Source of the DNA: Corynebacterium hylobatis
GTDB lineage: Bacteria > Actinomycetota > Actinomycetes > Mycobacteriales > Mycobacteriaceae
Assembly (NCBI RefSeq): GCF_003955685.1
Contig: NZ_RXHJ01000006.1
Location: 1-64,000, forward strand
Direction: 5' to 3'
DNA: 64,000 nucleotides
Below the pieces are notes generated by a model. It did not search any database, was not told the origin of the DNA, and worked only from the letters and a program-made list of their open reading frames with translations. This document shows positions 8,678 to 17,095 of the stretch, one piece after another; the first letter of the stretch is position 1, and each line of letters opens with the position of its first letter. The translations under genes and the position numbers were made by a program.

Positions 8678-8753
8678 TGGTGCGCCCGGAGGGATTCGAA
8701 CCCCCAACCTTCTGATCCGTAGTCAGATGCTCTATCCGTTGAGCTACGGGCGC
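8678..8753 (-). tRNA. tRNA-Arg(ACG), copy 1
   Basis: A 73-nt tRNA body plus encoded CCA. The acceptor GCGCCCG pairs with CGGGCGC, discriminator A, anticodon loop CTACGGA (anticodon ACG). The body is identical to copy 2 at 12996-13071. It needs A34-to-inosine editing to read CGC and CGA. Confidence 0.96.
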
Positions 8754-8831
8754 CCGGCGTGTTGCTGTGCAACGAGAACTAACACTACATCGCCCTCGTC
8801 GCAGCAGACAAATCGCCAGGTAGTCGCCTAT

Positions 8832-10436
8832 TTAGATGACGAGGCCGAAGACCGGCACAGCAACGAAGTAGGTCGCCAGGGTGATCAGCACAACCGCGAT
8901 GAGGTTGAGCCAGATACCGCCCTTGATCATGTCGCCGATCTTGACGTAGCCCGAGCCGAAGGCGATGGCGTTCGGCGGGGTCGCGACGGGGAGCATGAAC
9001 GCACAGGTCGCCGACAGGGCAACCGGGATGGTCAGGAGAAGCACGTTCATCTCGGTGGCGCCGGTCAGGCCGATACCGACGGCGACGCCGCCCATGATGG
9101 GCAGGAAGGTCGCGGCGGTGGCGGTGTTGGAGGTGAACTCGGTGAGCACCAGAACCAGCAGGGAGACGGCGGCGATGAGCAGGAAGGTCGGCAGCACCTC
9201 CAGCCCCTTGGCCACCTCACCGATCCACAGGGACAGGCCGGTGGCGGTGAACATGCCCGACAGCGACAGTCCACCGCCGAAGAGCAGCAGCACATCCCAG
9301 GGCAGTTCGTTGGCGGTCTTCCAGTCGAGGATGCGCACACCGGTCTTGTTGTCGGCCGGGATGGTGAACATGAGCAGACCGGCGATGATGCCGATGATGG
9401 CGTCATCGTAGGTGATGTCCGCGCCGACCCAGTCGAGGATCAGCGGAACGAAGATCCAGGACAGGGCTGCGCCCACGAAGATGACCGTCACGATCACCTG
9501 GGGGCGGGTCCAGGAACCCATCTTGTCGATCTCCCGCCGGATGAGCTCGCGCCCGCCCGGGATCTCATCCATCTCCGGCTTGAAGACGGTGATCAGCACC
9601 AGCCAGGCGATGACGGTGAAGATTGCCGCCACGGGAACACCGACCATCATCCACTGGCCGAATCCGATGGAGATGCCGTGGGCCTCCTCCATGTAACCGG
9701 CCAGGAGAGCGTTGGGCGGGGTACCGATGAGGGTGCCCAGGGAGCCGATGGAGGCGGCGTAGGCGATGGCCAGCATCAGTCCGGTGGCGAACTTCTTCTG
9801 GTTGCGCATGCCACCGACCAGGTCTGAGGTCAGGTGCAGCACGGACAGTCCGATGGGCAGCATGACCACGGCGGTGGCGGTGTTGGACACCCACATGGAG
9901 AGGAAACCGGTGGCGATCATGAATCCGAGGATCAGCCGCTTGGGGCTGGTTCCCACCGCCAGGACGACGGCCAGTGCCATCCGGCGGTGCACATCCCACC
10001 GCTGGAGACCCAGGGCGAGAAGGAAACCGCCGAGGAAGAGGAAGATCGTCGCACTGGCGTAGGGCGCACCGATCTGGGCGAAGGTGGCCACCTGCGAGAT
10101 CGGGAAAATGGCGATGGGCAGCAGGGCGGTCGCCGCCAGCGGGATCGCCTCGGTCATCCACCAGGCACCCATGAGGATGGTGGTGGCGGCGACGATGCGC
10201 ATGGCCTGGTGAGAGTACTCGGTCTCGGGATCTGCACCCGCGGACTGCAGCACGGTCTCCGCGGCATCCGCGGGGAAGAAAAGGTAGACGAGGACGGCCA
10301 GCAGCAGGCCGACGAAGATGCCGGTGGCCTGTCTGTGCCACTCACGGGGGTCACGGACCTCGGTGCTTTCACCGGGGGCGGGCTTGACCTGGACCTCCGC
10401 TCCCGTGGTCTCAGTATCGGAGGCGGGGGTGCTCAT
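8832..10436 (-). CDS. DASS/SLC13 sodium-coupled dicarboxylate transporter
   Basis: At 534 residues with about a dozen hydrophobic segments, it belongs to the DASS family (SdcS, VcINDY, C. glutamicum DccT). These import succinate, fumarate or malate with sodium. Both substrate/sodium clamp motifs are visible: 'SNTATAVVMLPI' in the first half and 'TEFTSNTATAATFLPI' in the second, each with the SNT signature. The hydrophilic N-terminal extension of about 35 residues is Thr/Glu/Pro rich. I start at the ATG at 10436; its ribosome site is weak, and the longer frame upstream is low-complexity. The upstream region holds several short inverted repeats (10522-10589) that may be operators. Confidence 0.88.
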   Translation of the reverse strand: MSTPASDTETTGAEVQVKPAPGESTEVRDPREWHRQATGIFVGLLLAVLVYLFFPADAAETVLQSAGADPETEYSHQAMRIVAATTILMGAWWMTEAIPLAATALLPIAIFPISQVATFAQIGAPYASATIFLFLGGFLLALGLQRWDVHRRMALAVVLAVGTSPKRLILGFMIATGFLSMWVSNTATAVVMLPIGLSVLHLTSDLVGGMRNQKKFATGLMLAIAYAASIGSLGTLIGTPPNALLAGYMEEAHGISIGFGQWMMVGVPVAAIFTVIAWLVLITVFKPEMDEIPGGRELIRREIDKMGSWTRPQVIVTVIFVGAALSWIFVPLILDWVGADITYDDAIIGIIAGLLMFTIPADNKTGVRILDWKTANELPWDVLLLFGGGLSLSGMFTATGLSLWIGEVAKGLEVLPTFLLIAAVSLLVLVLTEFTSNTATAATFLPIMGGVAVGIGLTGATEMNVLLLTIPVALSATCAFMLPVATPPNAIAFGSGYVKIGDMIKGGIWLNLIAVVLITLATYFVAVPVFGLVI

Positions 10437-10521
10437 TGCAGTTACAGCATCTTTCTGATGAAGGGATGGATCGAATGAAAAATACCGGGTCCGGTCCCAG
10501 GGGTGAGACCCGTTCCCGGAT

Positions 10522-10589
10522 CGTCGGCACTTGCCGACGGGCACTTCCCTTGCGGGAAGTGCGGCACGCCACATGTTCGCAAATCGAAC
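10522..10589. promoter_or_regulatory. Cluster of three short inverted repeats upstream of the DASS gene
   Basis: Three perfect palindromes follow in 68 bp: CGTCGGCA/TGCCGACG (10522-10539, spacer 2), GCACTTCCC/GGGAAGTGC (10541-10562, spacer 4) and GTTCG/CGAAC (10575-10589, spacer 5). They lie 86-153 bp before the transporter ATG and downstream of the mgtE terminator. They could be operators or mRNA structures; no known box was recognised. Confidence 0.4.
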
Positions 10590-10607
10590 GGCATCACGCG
10601 AAACGTA

Positions 10608-10643
10608 GCCCCCGCCTGCGGAAAATTGCCCTCATACGGGGGC
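10608..10643 (-). terminator. Probable mgtE terminator
   Basis: GCCCCCG (10608-10614) pairs with CGGGGGC (10637-10643) just 3' of mgtE. The loop is long (22 nt), so the assignment is tentative. Confidence 0.4.
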
Positions 10644-10660
10644 AGGCGACCGGCCGGAAA

Positions 10661-12019
10661 TTACAGGCCGAGCACGGCCTTCGCGATGAGGAAGTAGATG
10701 ATCAGGCCCGTGGCATCCGAGAGCGTGGAGATGAACGGGTTGGAGAACACCGCCGGGTCCGCCCCGACCTTCTTCGCGACGATCGGCATGATCCCACCCA
10801 CCGTCGCCGACATGGTGCACACCCCGAAGAGGGTGGATCCGATGACGATGCCGATGTCCAGGCCGTAGACGAGCGTGGCCAGCAGGAAACCCAGGGAACC
10901 GAGCAGCGCCCCCAGCAGCATGCCGACGCGTACCTCGCGCCAGGCGACGGCGCCGACGTCCCGGGGTCGGACGTCGCCGAGCGCGAGCGCCCGGGTGACT
11001 GTGGTGGCGGCCTGGTTGCCGGTGTTGCCTCCGGTGCCGGTGAGCAGCGGGATGAAGAGGCTGAGCACGACGGCCGCGGCGAGGGTGTCCTCGAAGGTGT
11101 CGAGCACCTGGACGGTCAGCAGTGCGGAGACCGCCAGCACCAGCAGCCACACGATCCGCGAGCGCACGATCTTCAGCAGCGGGGTGGACAGGTAGGGCTG
11201 CTGCAGGGGCTCATGGGCACCGGAGCGGGCGGTGTCCTCGGAATCAGCCTCCTCGATGATGTCGGCGGCGTCGTCGAAGGTGAGCATGCCGAGCAGGCGG
11301 CCGGACTCGTCGACGATCGGCATCGCGAGCATGTCCAGGGGCACGAACCAGCGGGCGGTCTCCTCCGCGTCATCATGGGCGGCGGCGAAGACGGGTTTGT
11401 CCATCAGCCCCGACACCTCTGCCGAACCGTCGGCGGTGAACAGGTCGCGCAGGGAGGTCACCCCGACCAGCCGGTGGTCGCGGGCGATGATCGGCAGGGT
11501 GTAGATGGTCTCCACGTCATCGGCGACCCGGCGCAGTTCCTGCAGTGTCTCATCGACGGTCAGGTCCTCGTAGATGTGCGGGACCTCCGGCGACATGCGC
11601 CGGCCGATGGAGCCTCTGGGGTAGCCCAGGACGACACCGGTGATGTCGCGTTCGGAGTCGTCGAGGTTGCGCAGGAAGCGTTCGGCGATCTCGGCCGGCA
11701 GCTCGTCGAGAAGCGAGACCCGGTCGTCGGGGTCGAGTTCGGAGAAGAACTCGTAGACGGCACGGTCACCCAGGGCGTCAATGAGGTCGGCCTGGTGGGC
11801 CGCGTCCAGGGTGTCGAAGACCTCGATGGAGCGGCGGCGTGAGAGCAGGCGCAGGACCACGGCGGCGCGTGTCGCGGTGGAGCGTTCGACCAGGCGCACG
11901 ACGTCCTGGATCGGTGGCTCGTCGAGCATGACGGCCAGTTCAGCCGCGCGTTCCGGGGGGACGTCCTCATCGGAACGCAGGATACGTTCGAGGCGTTCCA
12001 GCACGTCGACGTCGCTCAT
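10661..12019 (-). CDS. mgtE: Magnesium transporter MgtE
   Basis: A magnesium channel of 452 residues in the standard MgtE order. An N-terminal superhelical domain covers roughly 1-125. Two CBS domains (about 130-250) bind Mg and gate the pore. A plug helix and five transmembrane helices follow, with the pore motif region 'PLLTGTGGNTGNQAATTV' near 330-347. The gated Asp-rich cytoplasmic interface is present. Known MgtE closes when cytosolic Mg is high. The GTG/ATG region near 12019 has GGGAGGTGG-like sequence upstream. No Mg riboswitch could be recognised in the 90-nt leader. Confidence 0.92.
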   Translation of the reverse strand: MSDVDVLERLERILRSDEDVPPERAAELAVMLDEPPIQDVVRLVERSTATRAAVVLRLLSRRRSIEVFDTLDAAHQADLIDALGDRAVYEFFSELDPDDRVSLLDELPAEIAERFLRNLDDSERDITGVVLGYPRGSIGRRMSPEVPHIYEDLTVDETLQELRRVADDVETIYTLPIIARDHRLVGVTSLRDLFTADGSAEVSGLMDKPVFAAAHDDAEETARWFVPLDMLAMPIVDESGRLLGMLTFDDAADIIEEADSEDTARSGAHEPLQQPYLSTPLLKIVRSRIVWLLVLAVSALLTVQVLDTFEDTLAAAVVLSLFIPLLTGTGGNTGNQAATTVTRALALGDVRPRDVGAVAWREVRVGMLLGALLGSLGFLLATLVYGLDIGIVIGSTLFGVCTMSATVGGIMPIVAKKVGADPAVFSNPFISTLSDATGLIIYFLIAKAVLGL

Positions 12020-12109
12020 GATGCCACCTCCCGGAGGTCAGGCGCCCGCCGGACAGCAGGCTCATCCGTCGGTCAACGCTAGCCCTTTTCCGGGCGGGCG
12101 GCCATTCCC

Positions 12110-12841
12110 TCAGGGTTGGATGAGATGGAAGGACGCGCCCTGGGGATCGGCGACCCCGGCGACACGTCCGAAGGGGGTGTCGCCGGGGTCGCTGAGAAGC
12201 GCGCCACCGAGTTCCCGGAGCTTGTCGACGCCTGCGTCCACATCCACCACCTGCACGTACATCCGCCAATGACTGCGGTTCCCTGCCCGGATCCCGGCGG
12301 TCAGGGTCGTGGCATAGCGGACATCGCCGTCCAGGGGCCTGAGCCGCCAGCCGAACACCTTCCCGTAGAAATCCACTGCCGCGTCGAAGTCCGTGCTCAC
12401 AATCTCGAACCACACCGGGGTGCCCGGCCCGGACTCCCTGGCGAAACCCCCGAAACCGGCGGGTTCCCACAGGCCGAGGGCGGCACCGGTCGAATCCGTG
12501 ATCATGGCGGTGGTGCCCAGGTCGGAGATCCTCATCGGAGGCATCGTCACGTGTCCACCGGCATCGACGACCTTCGCGGCGATCTCGGTGATGTCGTCGA
12601 CCTTGAGGAATATCGTCCAACCGGTCTCCTCCGGGGCGGCCGCATCATCCATTCCCATGGCGGAACTCATCGCCCCGCCCACAGGGAGGCCACCCCTCTC
12701 CACCATGCGGTATTCCCCCAGTTCCGGGTCGTCGTGGAGAAAATCCCAGCCGAGCAGCTCCCGGTAGAAGACCGCGGCAGCGTCGACGTCGGTGGTGGAC
12801 AGGTCCATCCAGGCGGGTTCGCCGTGCTTGATTTCGGGCAT
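12110..12841 (-). CDS. VOC (glyoxalase-like) family protein, two domains
   Basis: 243 residues made of two consecutive VOC modules. The first begins 'PAWMDLSTTDVDAAAVFYRE', the second 'VWFEIVSTDFDAAVDFYGKV'. VOC proteins are metal-dependent lyases, dioxygenases or resistance proteins. This subgroup (hydroxylase-like, common in Streptomyces) has no settled reaction. A paralog with the same layout lies at 53845-54654. The ATG at 12841 has GAGGAGA 4 nt upstream. It stands alone between mgtE and the tRNA pair. Confidence 0.85.
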   Translation of the reverse strand: MPEIKHGEPAWMDLSTTDVDAAAVFYRELLGWDFLHDDPELGEYRMVERGGLPVGGAMSSAMGMDDAAAPEETGWTIFLKVDDITEIAAKVVDAGGHVTMPPMRISDLGTTAMITDSTGAALGLWEPAGFGGFARESGPGTPVWFEIVSTDFDAAVDFYGKVFGWRLRPLDGDVRYATTLTAGIRAGNRSHWRMYVQVVDVDAGVDKLRELGGALLSDPGDTPFGRVAGVADPQGASFHLIQP

Positions 12842-12958
12842 GTGCTCTCCTCGTTCCCCGGTAGGCGGGTGGCCGTGACTCCGCCCACAATTCTACGCCT
12901 GGTGCAGGGGCTCTGGACATACCCTGCACTTTCGAACCCACCGCCCCCGACAACGCGG

Positions 12959-12991
12959 AAGACCGGCCATCCGTGCAGGATGACCGGTCTT
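12959..12991 (-). terminator. Terminator of the tRNA-Ser/Arg pair
   Basis: AAGACCGG (12959-12966) pairs with CCGGTCTT (12984-12991), with an inner CATCC/GGATG stem. It lies 4 nt 3' of tRNA-Arg. Confidence 0.75.
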
Positions 12992-12995
12992 CACA

Positions 12996-13071
12996 TGGTG
13001 CGCCCGGAGGGATTCGAACCCCCAACCTTCTGATCCGTAGTCAGATGCTCTATCCGTTGAGCTACGGGCGC
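12996..13071 (-). tRNA. tRNA-Arg(ACG), copy 2
   Basis: The body is identical to copy 1 at 8678-8753, including encoded CCA. Its 5' end is separated by one nucleotide from the tRNA-Ser(GCT) gene upstream on the same strand, so the two must be co-transcribed. Confidence 0.96.
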
Positions 13072-13072
13072 G

Positions 13073-13161
13073 CGGAGACGAGAGGATTCGAACCTCCGGC
13101 CCGCCGCAAAGCGGGCAACTCCTTAGCAGGGAGCCCCATTCGGCCACTCTGGCACGTCTCC
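13073..13161 (-). tRNA. tRNA-Ser(GCT)
   Basis: An 89-nt class II tRNA. The acceptor GGAGACG pairs with CGTCTCC, discriminator G, long variable arm, and anticodon GCT between CTCCCT and AAGGAG. CCA is not encoded. It is the first gene of a tRNA pair. Confidence 0.95.
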
Positions 13162-13242
13162 AGTTCCGTCACGGGATAGTGACGAGACTCCCGGTATCCT
13201 ACCTGGCCCCGGCCCCCGGATCAAACCACCGGGGTGCCGCTA

Positions 13243-13248
13243 TAGACT
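13243..13248 (+). promoter_or_regulatory. -10 element, pat
   Basis: TAGACT ends 8 nt before the pat ATG; the overlapping TATAGA is an alternative. Either would give a very short or absent leader. Confidence 0.45.
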
Positions 13249-13256
13249 CCGGAGTC

Positions 13257-14279
13257 ATGATTCGCCCTGACCTCGCCGATATGCCCGCCTACGTCCCCGG
13301 TACCCGTCAGCCGGATGCGCTGAAGCTCTCCTCGAACGAGGTGACCACTCCCCCGCTGCCGGCCGCCGTGGAGGCCATGGCGGAGGCCGCCGCGGAGGCG
13401 AACCGTTATCCGGACATGTTCGCCACCGATCTCAAGGAGGCGCTGGCCGAACACCTGGGTCTGCCTGCCGGGCAGGTGACCGTCGGTTGCGGTTCCTCGG
13501 CGTTATGCCAGCAGCTGGTGCAGATCACGGCCGCCCCGGGAGATGAGGTCATCTTCCCGTGGCGCAGTTTCGAGGCATACCCGATCTTCGTGCAGATCGT
13601 GGGTGCGAAGCCGGTGGCGGTCCCCCTGCTTGCCGACGGCCGCCACGACCTCGACGCCATGGCCGCCGCCATCACCGGGCGTACCCGGCTGATCTTCCTC
13701 TGCAGCCCGAACAACCCCTCCGGCACGGTGATCTCCCAGGAGGAGTTCGACAGTTTCATGGCGCGGGTGCCGGAGGATGTGGTCGTGGGCCTGGATGAGG
13801 CCTATTTCGAGTTCAACCGCAACGAGGACGCCGTGGTGGGTACCGAGGCCGTCACCCGCTACCCGAATGTGGTGGGGCTGCGGACCTTCTCCAAGGCCTA
13901 TGGTCTGGCCGGGGTGCGCATCGGTTACGCCTTCGGTGCCCCGGAGCTGATCACCGCCCTGGACAAGATGGCCATCCCCTTCGGTGTGAGTTCGGTGGCG
14001 CAGGCCGGCGCGCTGGCTAGCCTTGACGCCGCCGATGAGCTGCTGGAGCGCACCGAGGAAACCGTCGTGCAACGTGACCGTGTCGCCGCGGCCGTCGGTG
14101 CGCGCCACAGCGAAGGCAACTTCGTGTGGCTGCCGGGTGTGGACGCGAAGGACATGGCGGACCGTCTGGCGGAGCAGGGCGTGCTCACCCGGGCCTTCCC
14201 GGAGGGACTGCGGATCTCCGTGACCACCGAGGATGAGGCGGATCAGTTCCTGGCGGCCTGGCGGTCCGCCGGTCTCTGA
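13257..14279 (+). CDS. pat: HisC-like aromatic/histidinol-phosphate aminotransferase
   Basis: A 340-residue fold-type I PLP enzyme of the HisC subfamily. The Schiff-base lysine is in TFSKAYGLAG, with CSPNNPSGT and the Arg-containing RIGYAFG also conserved. C. glutamicum Pat, a HisC-like enzyme, transaminates aromatic 2-oxo acids, and this gene fits it by type and neighbourhood. True HisC in a his operon would be the alternative, but no his genes are nearby. The ATG at 13257 is used: TAGACT lies 8 nt upstream and GGAG just before, and homologs start here. The frame reaches 13179, but that would overlap the tRNA promoter region. Confidence 0.85.
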   Translation: MIRPDLADMPAYVPGTRQPDALKLSSNEVTTPPLPAAVEAMAEAAAEANRYPDMFATDLKEALAEHLGLPAGQVTVGCGSSALCQQLVQITAAPGDEVIFPWRSFEAYPIFVQIVGAKPVAVPLLADGRHDLDAMAAAITGRTRLIFLCSPNNPSGTVISQEEFDSFMARVPEDVVVGLDEAYFEFNRNEDAVVGTEAVTRYPNVVGLRTFSKAYGLAGVRIGYAFGAPELITALDKMAIPFGVSSVAQAGALASLDAADELLERTEETVVQRDRVAAAVGARHSEGNFVWLPGVDAKDMADRLAEQGVLTRAFPEGLRISVTTEDEADQFLAAWRSAGL

Positions 14280-14301
14280 GCCGCCGTGTCACCATGGAGG
14301 C

Positions 14302-14694
14302 ATGACCGGTATTCTCCGTTTCCTCCTTAACATCATCGTCACGGCCATCGCCCTGTATGTGGTTGCGCGTTTCGTCCCGGGCGTGAGCATCTCCCCGCCG
14401 GATGACCCGTGGGCGTTCATCTGGGTGGCGCTGGTGTTCATCGTGGTCAACGCCGTGGTGGGTCCAGTCCTGCGGCTGCTGGGCCTGCCGATCACGGTGC
14501 TGACCCTGGGACTGTTCGCGCTGGTCATCAACGCAGTGCTCTTCCTGCTCACGGGCTGGGTCTCGGAGCAGCTGGGGCTCGGCCTGCGGGTCGAGGACTT
14601 CGTGGCGGCGCTGATCGGCGCAGTGGTCATGGGCATCACCACGTGGGTGCTGAGCCTGGTGCTCGGCACAGTGGGCCTGCGCACGAAGTCCTGA
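14302..14694 (+). CDS. Phage holin family / DUF360-like small membrane protein
   Basis: 130 residues with four hydrophobic helices, matching the 'mycobacterial four-TM phage holin' family. Conserved features are 'LLNIIVTAIALYVVARFVPG' at the N-terminus, 'NAVVGPVLRLLGLPITVLTLG', and 'VINAVLFLLTGW'. Despite the name it is a common chromosomal protein with unknown role and no lysis genes nearby. The ATG at 14302 has a strong GGAGG directly upstream. It lies 22 nt after pat and may be co-transcribed. Its 3' end is 8 nt from the convergent moaD. Confidence 0.85.
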   Translation: MTGILRFLLNIIVTAIALYVVARFVPGVSISPPDDPWAFIWVALVFIVVNAVVGPVLRLLGLPITVLTLGLFALVINAVLFLLTGWVSEQLGLGLRVEDFVAALIGAVVMGITTWVLSLVLGTVGLRTKS

Positions 14695-14702
14695 GGACCT
14701 GC

Positions 14703-14966
14703 TCAGCCGCCGGCGAAGGGCGGCAGCACGTCGACCCTCGTCGCTCCCGCCAGGGGGGCGTCACGGTCACTGTTGCGGCCGTCGACGAGGAAGGTGCAGC
14801 GTTCGAAGATCTCCCCCAGGGTCATGCCGGCGTCGGTGGTTCCCTGGTGGTGGGTCGCGCGGTCGTCGAGAAGCTCTCCGAGCGTGGCGGCGTGGACGCT
14901 CTCCCTCTCGACGCCCGCGGCCGCACGGGCAGCCGCGAAATAATGAATCTCCACGCCTCCCAGCAT
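14703..14966 (-). CDS. moaD: Molybdopterin synthase sulfur carrier MoaD
   Basis: A small ubiquitin-fold protein (83-87 residues) ending in the diagnostic Gly-Gly (PPFAGG). It also has 'IHYFAAARAAAG' at the N-terminus and 'VDGRNS' in the middle. MoeB adenylates the terminal glycine, it is then thiocarboxylated, and with MoaE it donates sulfur to precursor Z. Start is uncertain. The GTG at 14954 has GGGAGG too close (1 nt) to work well; the ATG at 14966 has a weak GGTGATGG upstream, so I use the latter. It is divergent from moeA across only 27 bp. Confidence 0.82.
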   Translation of the reverse strand: MLGGVEIHYFAAARAAAGVERESVHAATLGELLDDRATHHQGTTDAGMTLGEIFERCTFLVDGRNSDRDAPLAGATRVDVLPPFAGG

Positions 14967-14980
14967 GCCATCACCAGGGA

Positions 14981-14986
14981 TAACAT
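14981..14986 (+). promoter_or_regulatory. -10 element, moeA operon
   Basis: TAACAT lies 7 nt before the moeA ATG, consistent with a leaderless transcript and fitting the very short 27-bp divergent gap to moaD. Confidence 0.45.
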
Positions 14987-14993
14987 GTAAGCC

Positions 14994-16160
14994 ATGCGTT
15001 CCCCCGAAGAGCACCTGGCTGCCGTCCGCGAGCTCGTACCGGCCCGCGGGGTGGTCACTGTCCCGCTTATCGACACCCCCGGGCGCACCCTCGCCCGCGA
15101 GCTCACCGCCGCGCACCCCTCCCCACGCTTCGACAACTCCCAGATGGACGGTTTCGCTCTCTCGGCGGTCCACCTCGCGCAGGCCCCGGGGGAGTTCACC
15201 GTCGGCGAGACGCTCGCGGCCGGCACCGACCCGGACGCGCTCTACCCGGCCGGCATCAGTGCGGCGATCGTGCCGATCATGACCGGTGCGAAAGTTCCAC
15301 AGGGGACCGCGGCGGTCGTGCCCGTCGAGGCCTGCGATCCGCCCACCTTCCCCGCCGCGGGTGCCCGGATCCGGGTGACCGTCTCACCCACCCCGGGCCA
15401 GTTCATCCGCCCGGCCGGTTCCGACATCACCGCCGGGCAGGCCCTCCTGCCCGCCGGCACGACACTCGGCCCCGTCGCCGTCGGGGTCCTGGCCGGCCAG
15501 AACCTCCCGACGGTTGAGGTCCTCGAACAGGCCCGCGTGCTCATCTGCACGGGGGGCGCGGAGATCGGCGGCACCGGGGCCGCCGACATCCCCGACGCCA
15601 ACGGGCCGATGCTCCACGCCCTGTGCCAACGCGCCGGCATTCAGGTTGCTGCCCGGCTGCACACCGATGACGACCCGGCGCGCCTGCGTGCCGATCTCGC
15701 GGCGGCCGTGGCGGAGCACCGGCCGACGGCGATCATCACCTCTGGCGGGATCTCGGCGGGGAAATTCGAGGTGGTCCGCCGGGTGCTGGAGGCTGAAGGC
15801 TGGTTCGGACATGTCGACCAGCAACCGGGCGGCCCGCAGGGGCTGGCGCGTTTCGATGGGGTACCCGTGATCTGCCTGCCGGGCAATCCCGTCTCCACGC
15901 TGGTCAGCTTCCGGCTCTTCGTCGCCCCCGTGCTGGGCACCGCCCCGGCGCCACTGACGCTGCCGCTGGCCCGGGATGCAGCGGGGCTGCCCGACCGCGA
16001 CCAGTTCCTCCGCGGGCGGATCACCACCCTGGGAGCCGAGCCTGTCGGCGGTGCCGGCTCGCATCTGCTGGTCCAGGCGCTGGCGGCGGACTGCCTCATC
16101 CGCATCCCCGCCCCGGGCGGGTTGCTCGCGGGCGAACACGTTGAGGTCCACCCGCTCTAA
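14994..16160 (+). CDS. moeA: Molybdopterin molybdenumtransferase MoeA
   Basis: 388 residues. MoeA inserts molybdate into adenylated molybdopterin. The N-terminal domain carries 'FDNSQMDGFAL', the conserved MoeA signature. The central MoCF-binding domain has ICTGGAEI, 'TSGGISAG' and the phosphate-binding 'LPGNPVST'. The short C-terminal beta domain is present. No ribosome site is visible and a TAACAT -10 stands 7 nt upstream, so the message is likely leaderless. It is first in a tight operon with moaB, moaE and moeB. Confidence 0.92.
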   Translation: MRSPEEHLAAVRELVPARGVVTVPLIDTPGRTLARELTAAHPSPRFDNSQMDGFALSAVHLAQAPGEFTVGETLAAGTDPDALYPAGISAAIVPIMTGAKVPQGTAAVVPVEACDPPTFPAAGARIRVTVSPTPGQFIRPAGSDITAGQALLPAGTTLGPVAVGVLAGQNLPTVEVLEQARVLICTGGAEIGGTGAADIPDANGPMLHALCQRAGIQVAARLHTDDDPARLRADLAAAVAEHRPTAIITSGGISAGKFEVVRRVLEAEGWFGHVDQQPGGPQGLARFDGVPVICLPGNPVSTLVSFRLFVAPVLGTAPAPLTLPLARDAAGLPDRDQFLRGRITTLGAEPVGGAGSHLLVQALAADCLIRIPAPGGLLAGEHVEVHPL

Positions 16161-16170
16161 GGTGGTGTCC

Positions 16171-16644
16171 ATGACCCGAACCGGCCTCGTCCTCGTCGCC
16201 TCCACCCGGGCCGCCCGCGGGGAATACACCGACCGCTCCGGCCCGGTGCTGGTTGATTTCCTGCGCTCCCACGGTCTGGACACCCCGGATGCCCGGATCG
16301 TCGCCGACGCCGACATCGCCGCAGCCGTCGCGCAGGCCCTGGCAGAACGGCCCGCGGTGCTGTTGACCTCCGGCGGGACGGGCGTGAGCCCGGATGACCG
16401 CACTGTGGAGGCGCTCAGCCAGCTGCTGGAGCGCCAGTTGCCCGGCATCGTCCACGCTTTCTACGACCGAGGCCTGGAGTCCGTGCCCACTGCGGTGTTA
16501 TCCCGCACGGTCGCCGGGGTGGCGGGCTCCACCTTCGCCATGGCGCTGCCCGGTTCGACGGGGGCGGCGAAGGACGCGGCAGCGGTGCTGGCTCCACTCC
16601 TCAATCATCTTCTCGCTCAGCTGGAGGGACACCGTGACCACTGA
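16171..16644 (+). CDS. moaB: Molybdopterin adenylyltransferase MoaB/Mog
   Basis: 157 residues forming one MoCF-binding domain, which adenylates molybdopterin before MoeA acts. The key motif is 'LLTSGGTGVSPDD', followed by 'LPGSTGAAKDA' near the end. MoaB and Mog are hard to separate by eye, so the symbol is the less certain part. The ATG at 16171 has AAGGTGG upstream. It starts 10 nt after moeA and overlaps moaE by 11 nt. Confidence 0.88.
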   Translation: MTRTGLVLVASTRAARGEYTDRSGPVLVDFLRSHGLDTPDARIVADADIAAAVAQALAERPAVLLTSGGTGVSPDDRTVEALSQLLERQLPGIVHAFYDRGLESVPTAVLSRTVAGVAGSTFAMALPGSTGAAKDAAAVLAPLLNHLLAQLEGHRDH

Positions 16645-17095
16645 CCCCGCCTACGTCGCCGAACAGACCGGCGTCGTCATCGCCGCGACCATGACGCAGG
16701 ACCCCCTCGAACCCCTGCTTATCGACGCCCGCGCCGCCACCACCACCGAGGCCATGGGCGCGGTGGTCACCTTCGAGGGGGTGGTCCGCGACCACGATGG
16801 TGGCCGGGAGGTGGCCAACCTCAGCTACACCGCCCACCCCAGCGCGGGTGAGGTGATCGCCGCTGTCGCGAAGTCCGTGAGCACCCAGCATCCCGAGACC
16901 CGCCTGTGGACGGCCCACCGCACGGGTGAGCTGGCCATCGGTGAGCTGGCCTTCGTGGTCATCGCGGCGGCCGCCCACCGGAAGGCGGCCTTCGACGCCG
17001 CCGCCGAGCTGGCGGACCGGGTCAAGGCCGAGGTGCCCATCTGGAAGGAACAGGAACTTCTGGAAGGAGGTGTCCAGTGGGTGGGTCTGGAATAG
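16634..17095 (+). CDS. moaE: Molybdopterin synthase catalytic subunit MoaE
   Basis: 153 residues. The large subunit of MPT synthase works with MoaD thiocarboxylate to make the dithiolene. Visible are 'GAVVTFEGVVRDHDGG', the 'HRTGELAIGE' segment, 'AAAHRKAAFDA' and the catalytic-lysine region 'VPIWKEQ'. The GTG at 16634 is chosen for the GGAGGG 5 nt upstream. It overlaps both neighbours, moaB by 11 nt and moeB by 19 nt, showing tight translational coupling. Confidence 0.92.
   Translation: MTTDPAYVAEQTGVVIAATMTQDPLEPLLIDARAATTTEAMGAVVTFEGVVRDHDGGREVANLSYTAHPSAGEVIAAVAKSVSTQHPETRLWTAHRTGELAIGELAFVVIAAAAHRKAAFDAAAELADRVKAEVPIWKEQELLEGGVQWVGLE

Noticed and set aside
14302..14694. Holin family name taken as a sign of prophage
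   Set aside because: The family is a normal chromosomal membrane protein in actinobacteria and there are no phage genes around.
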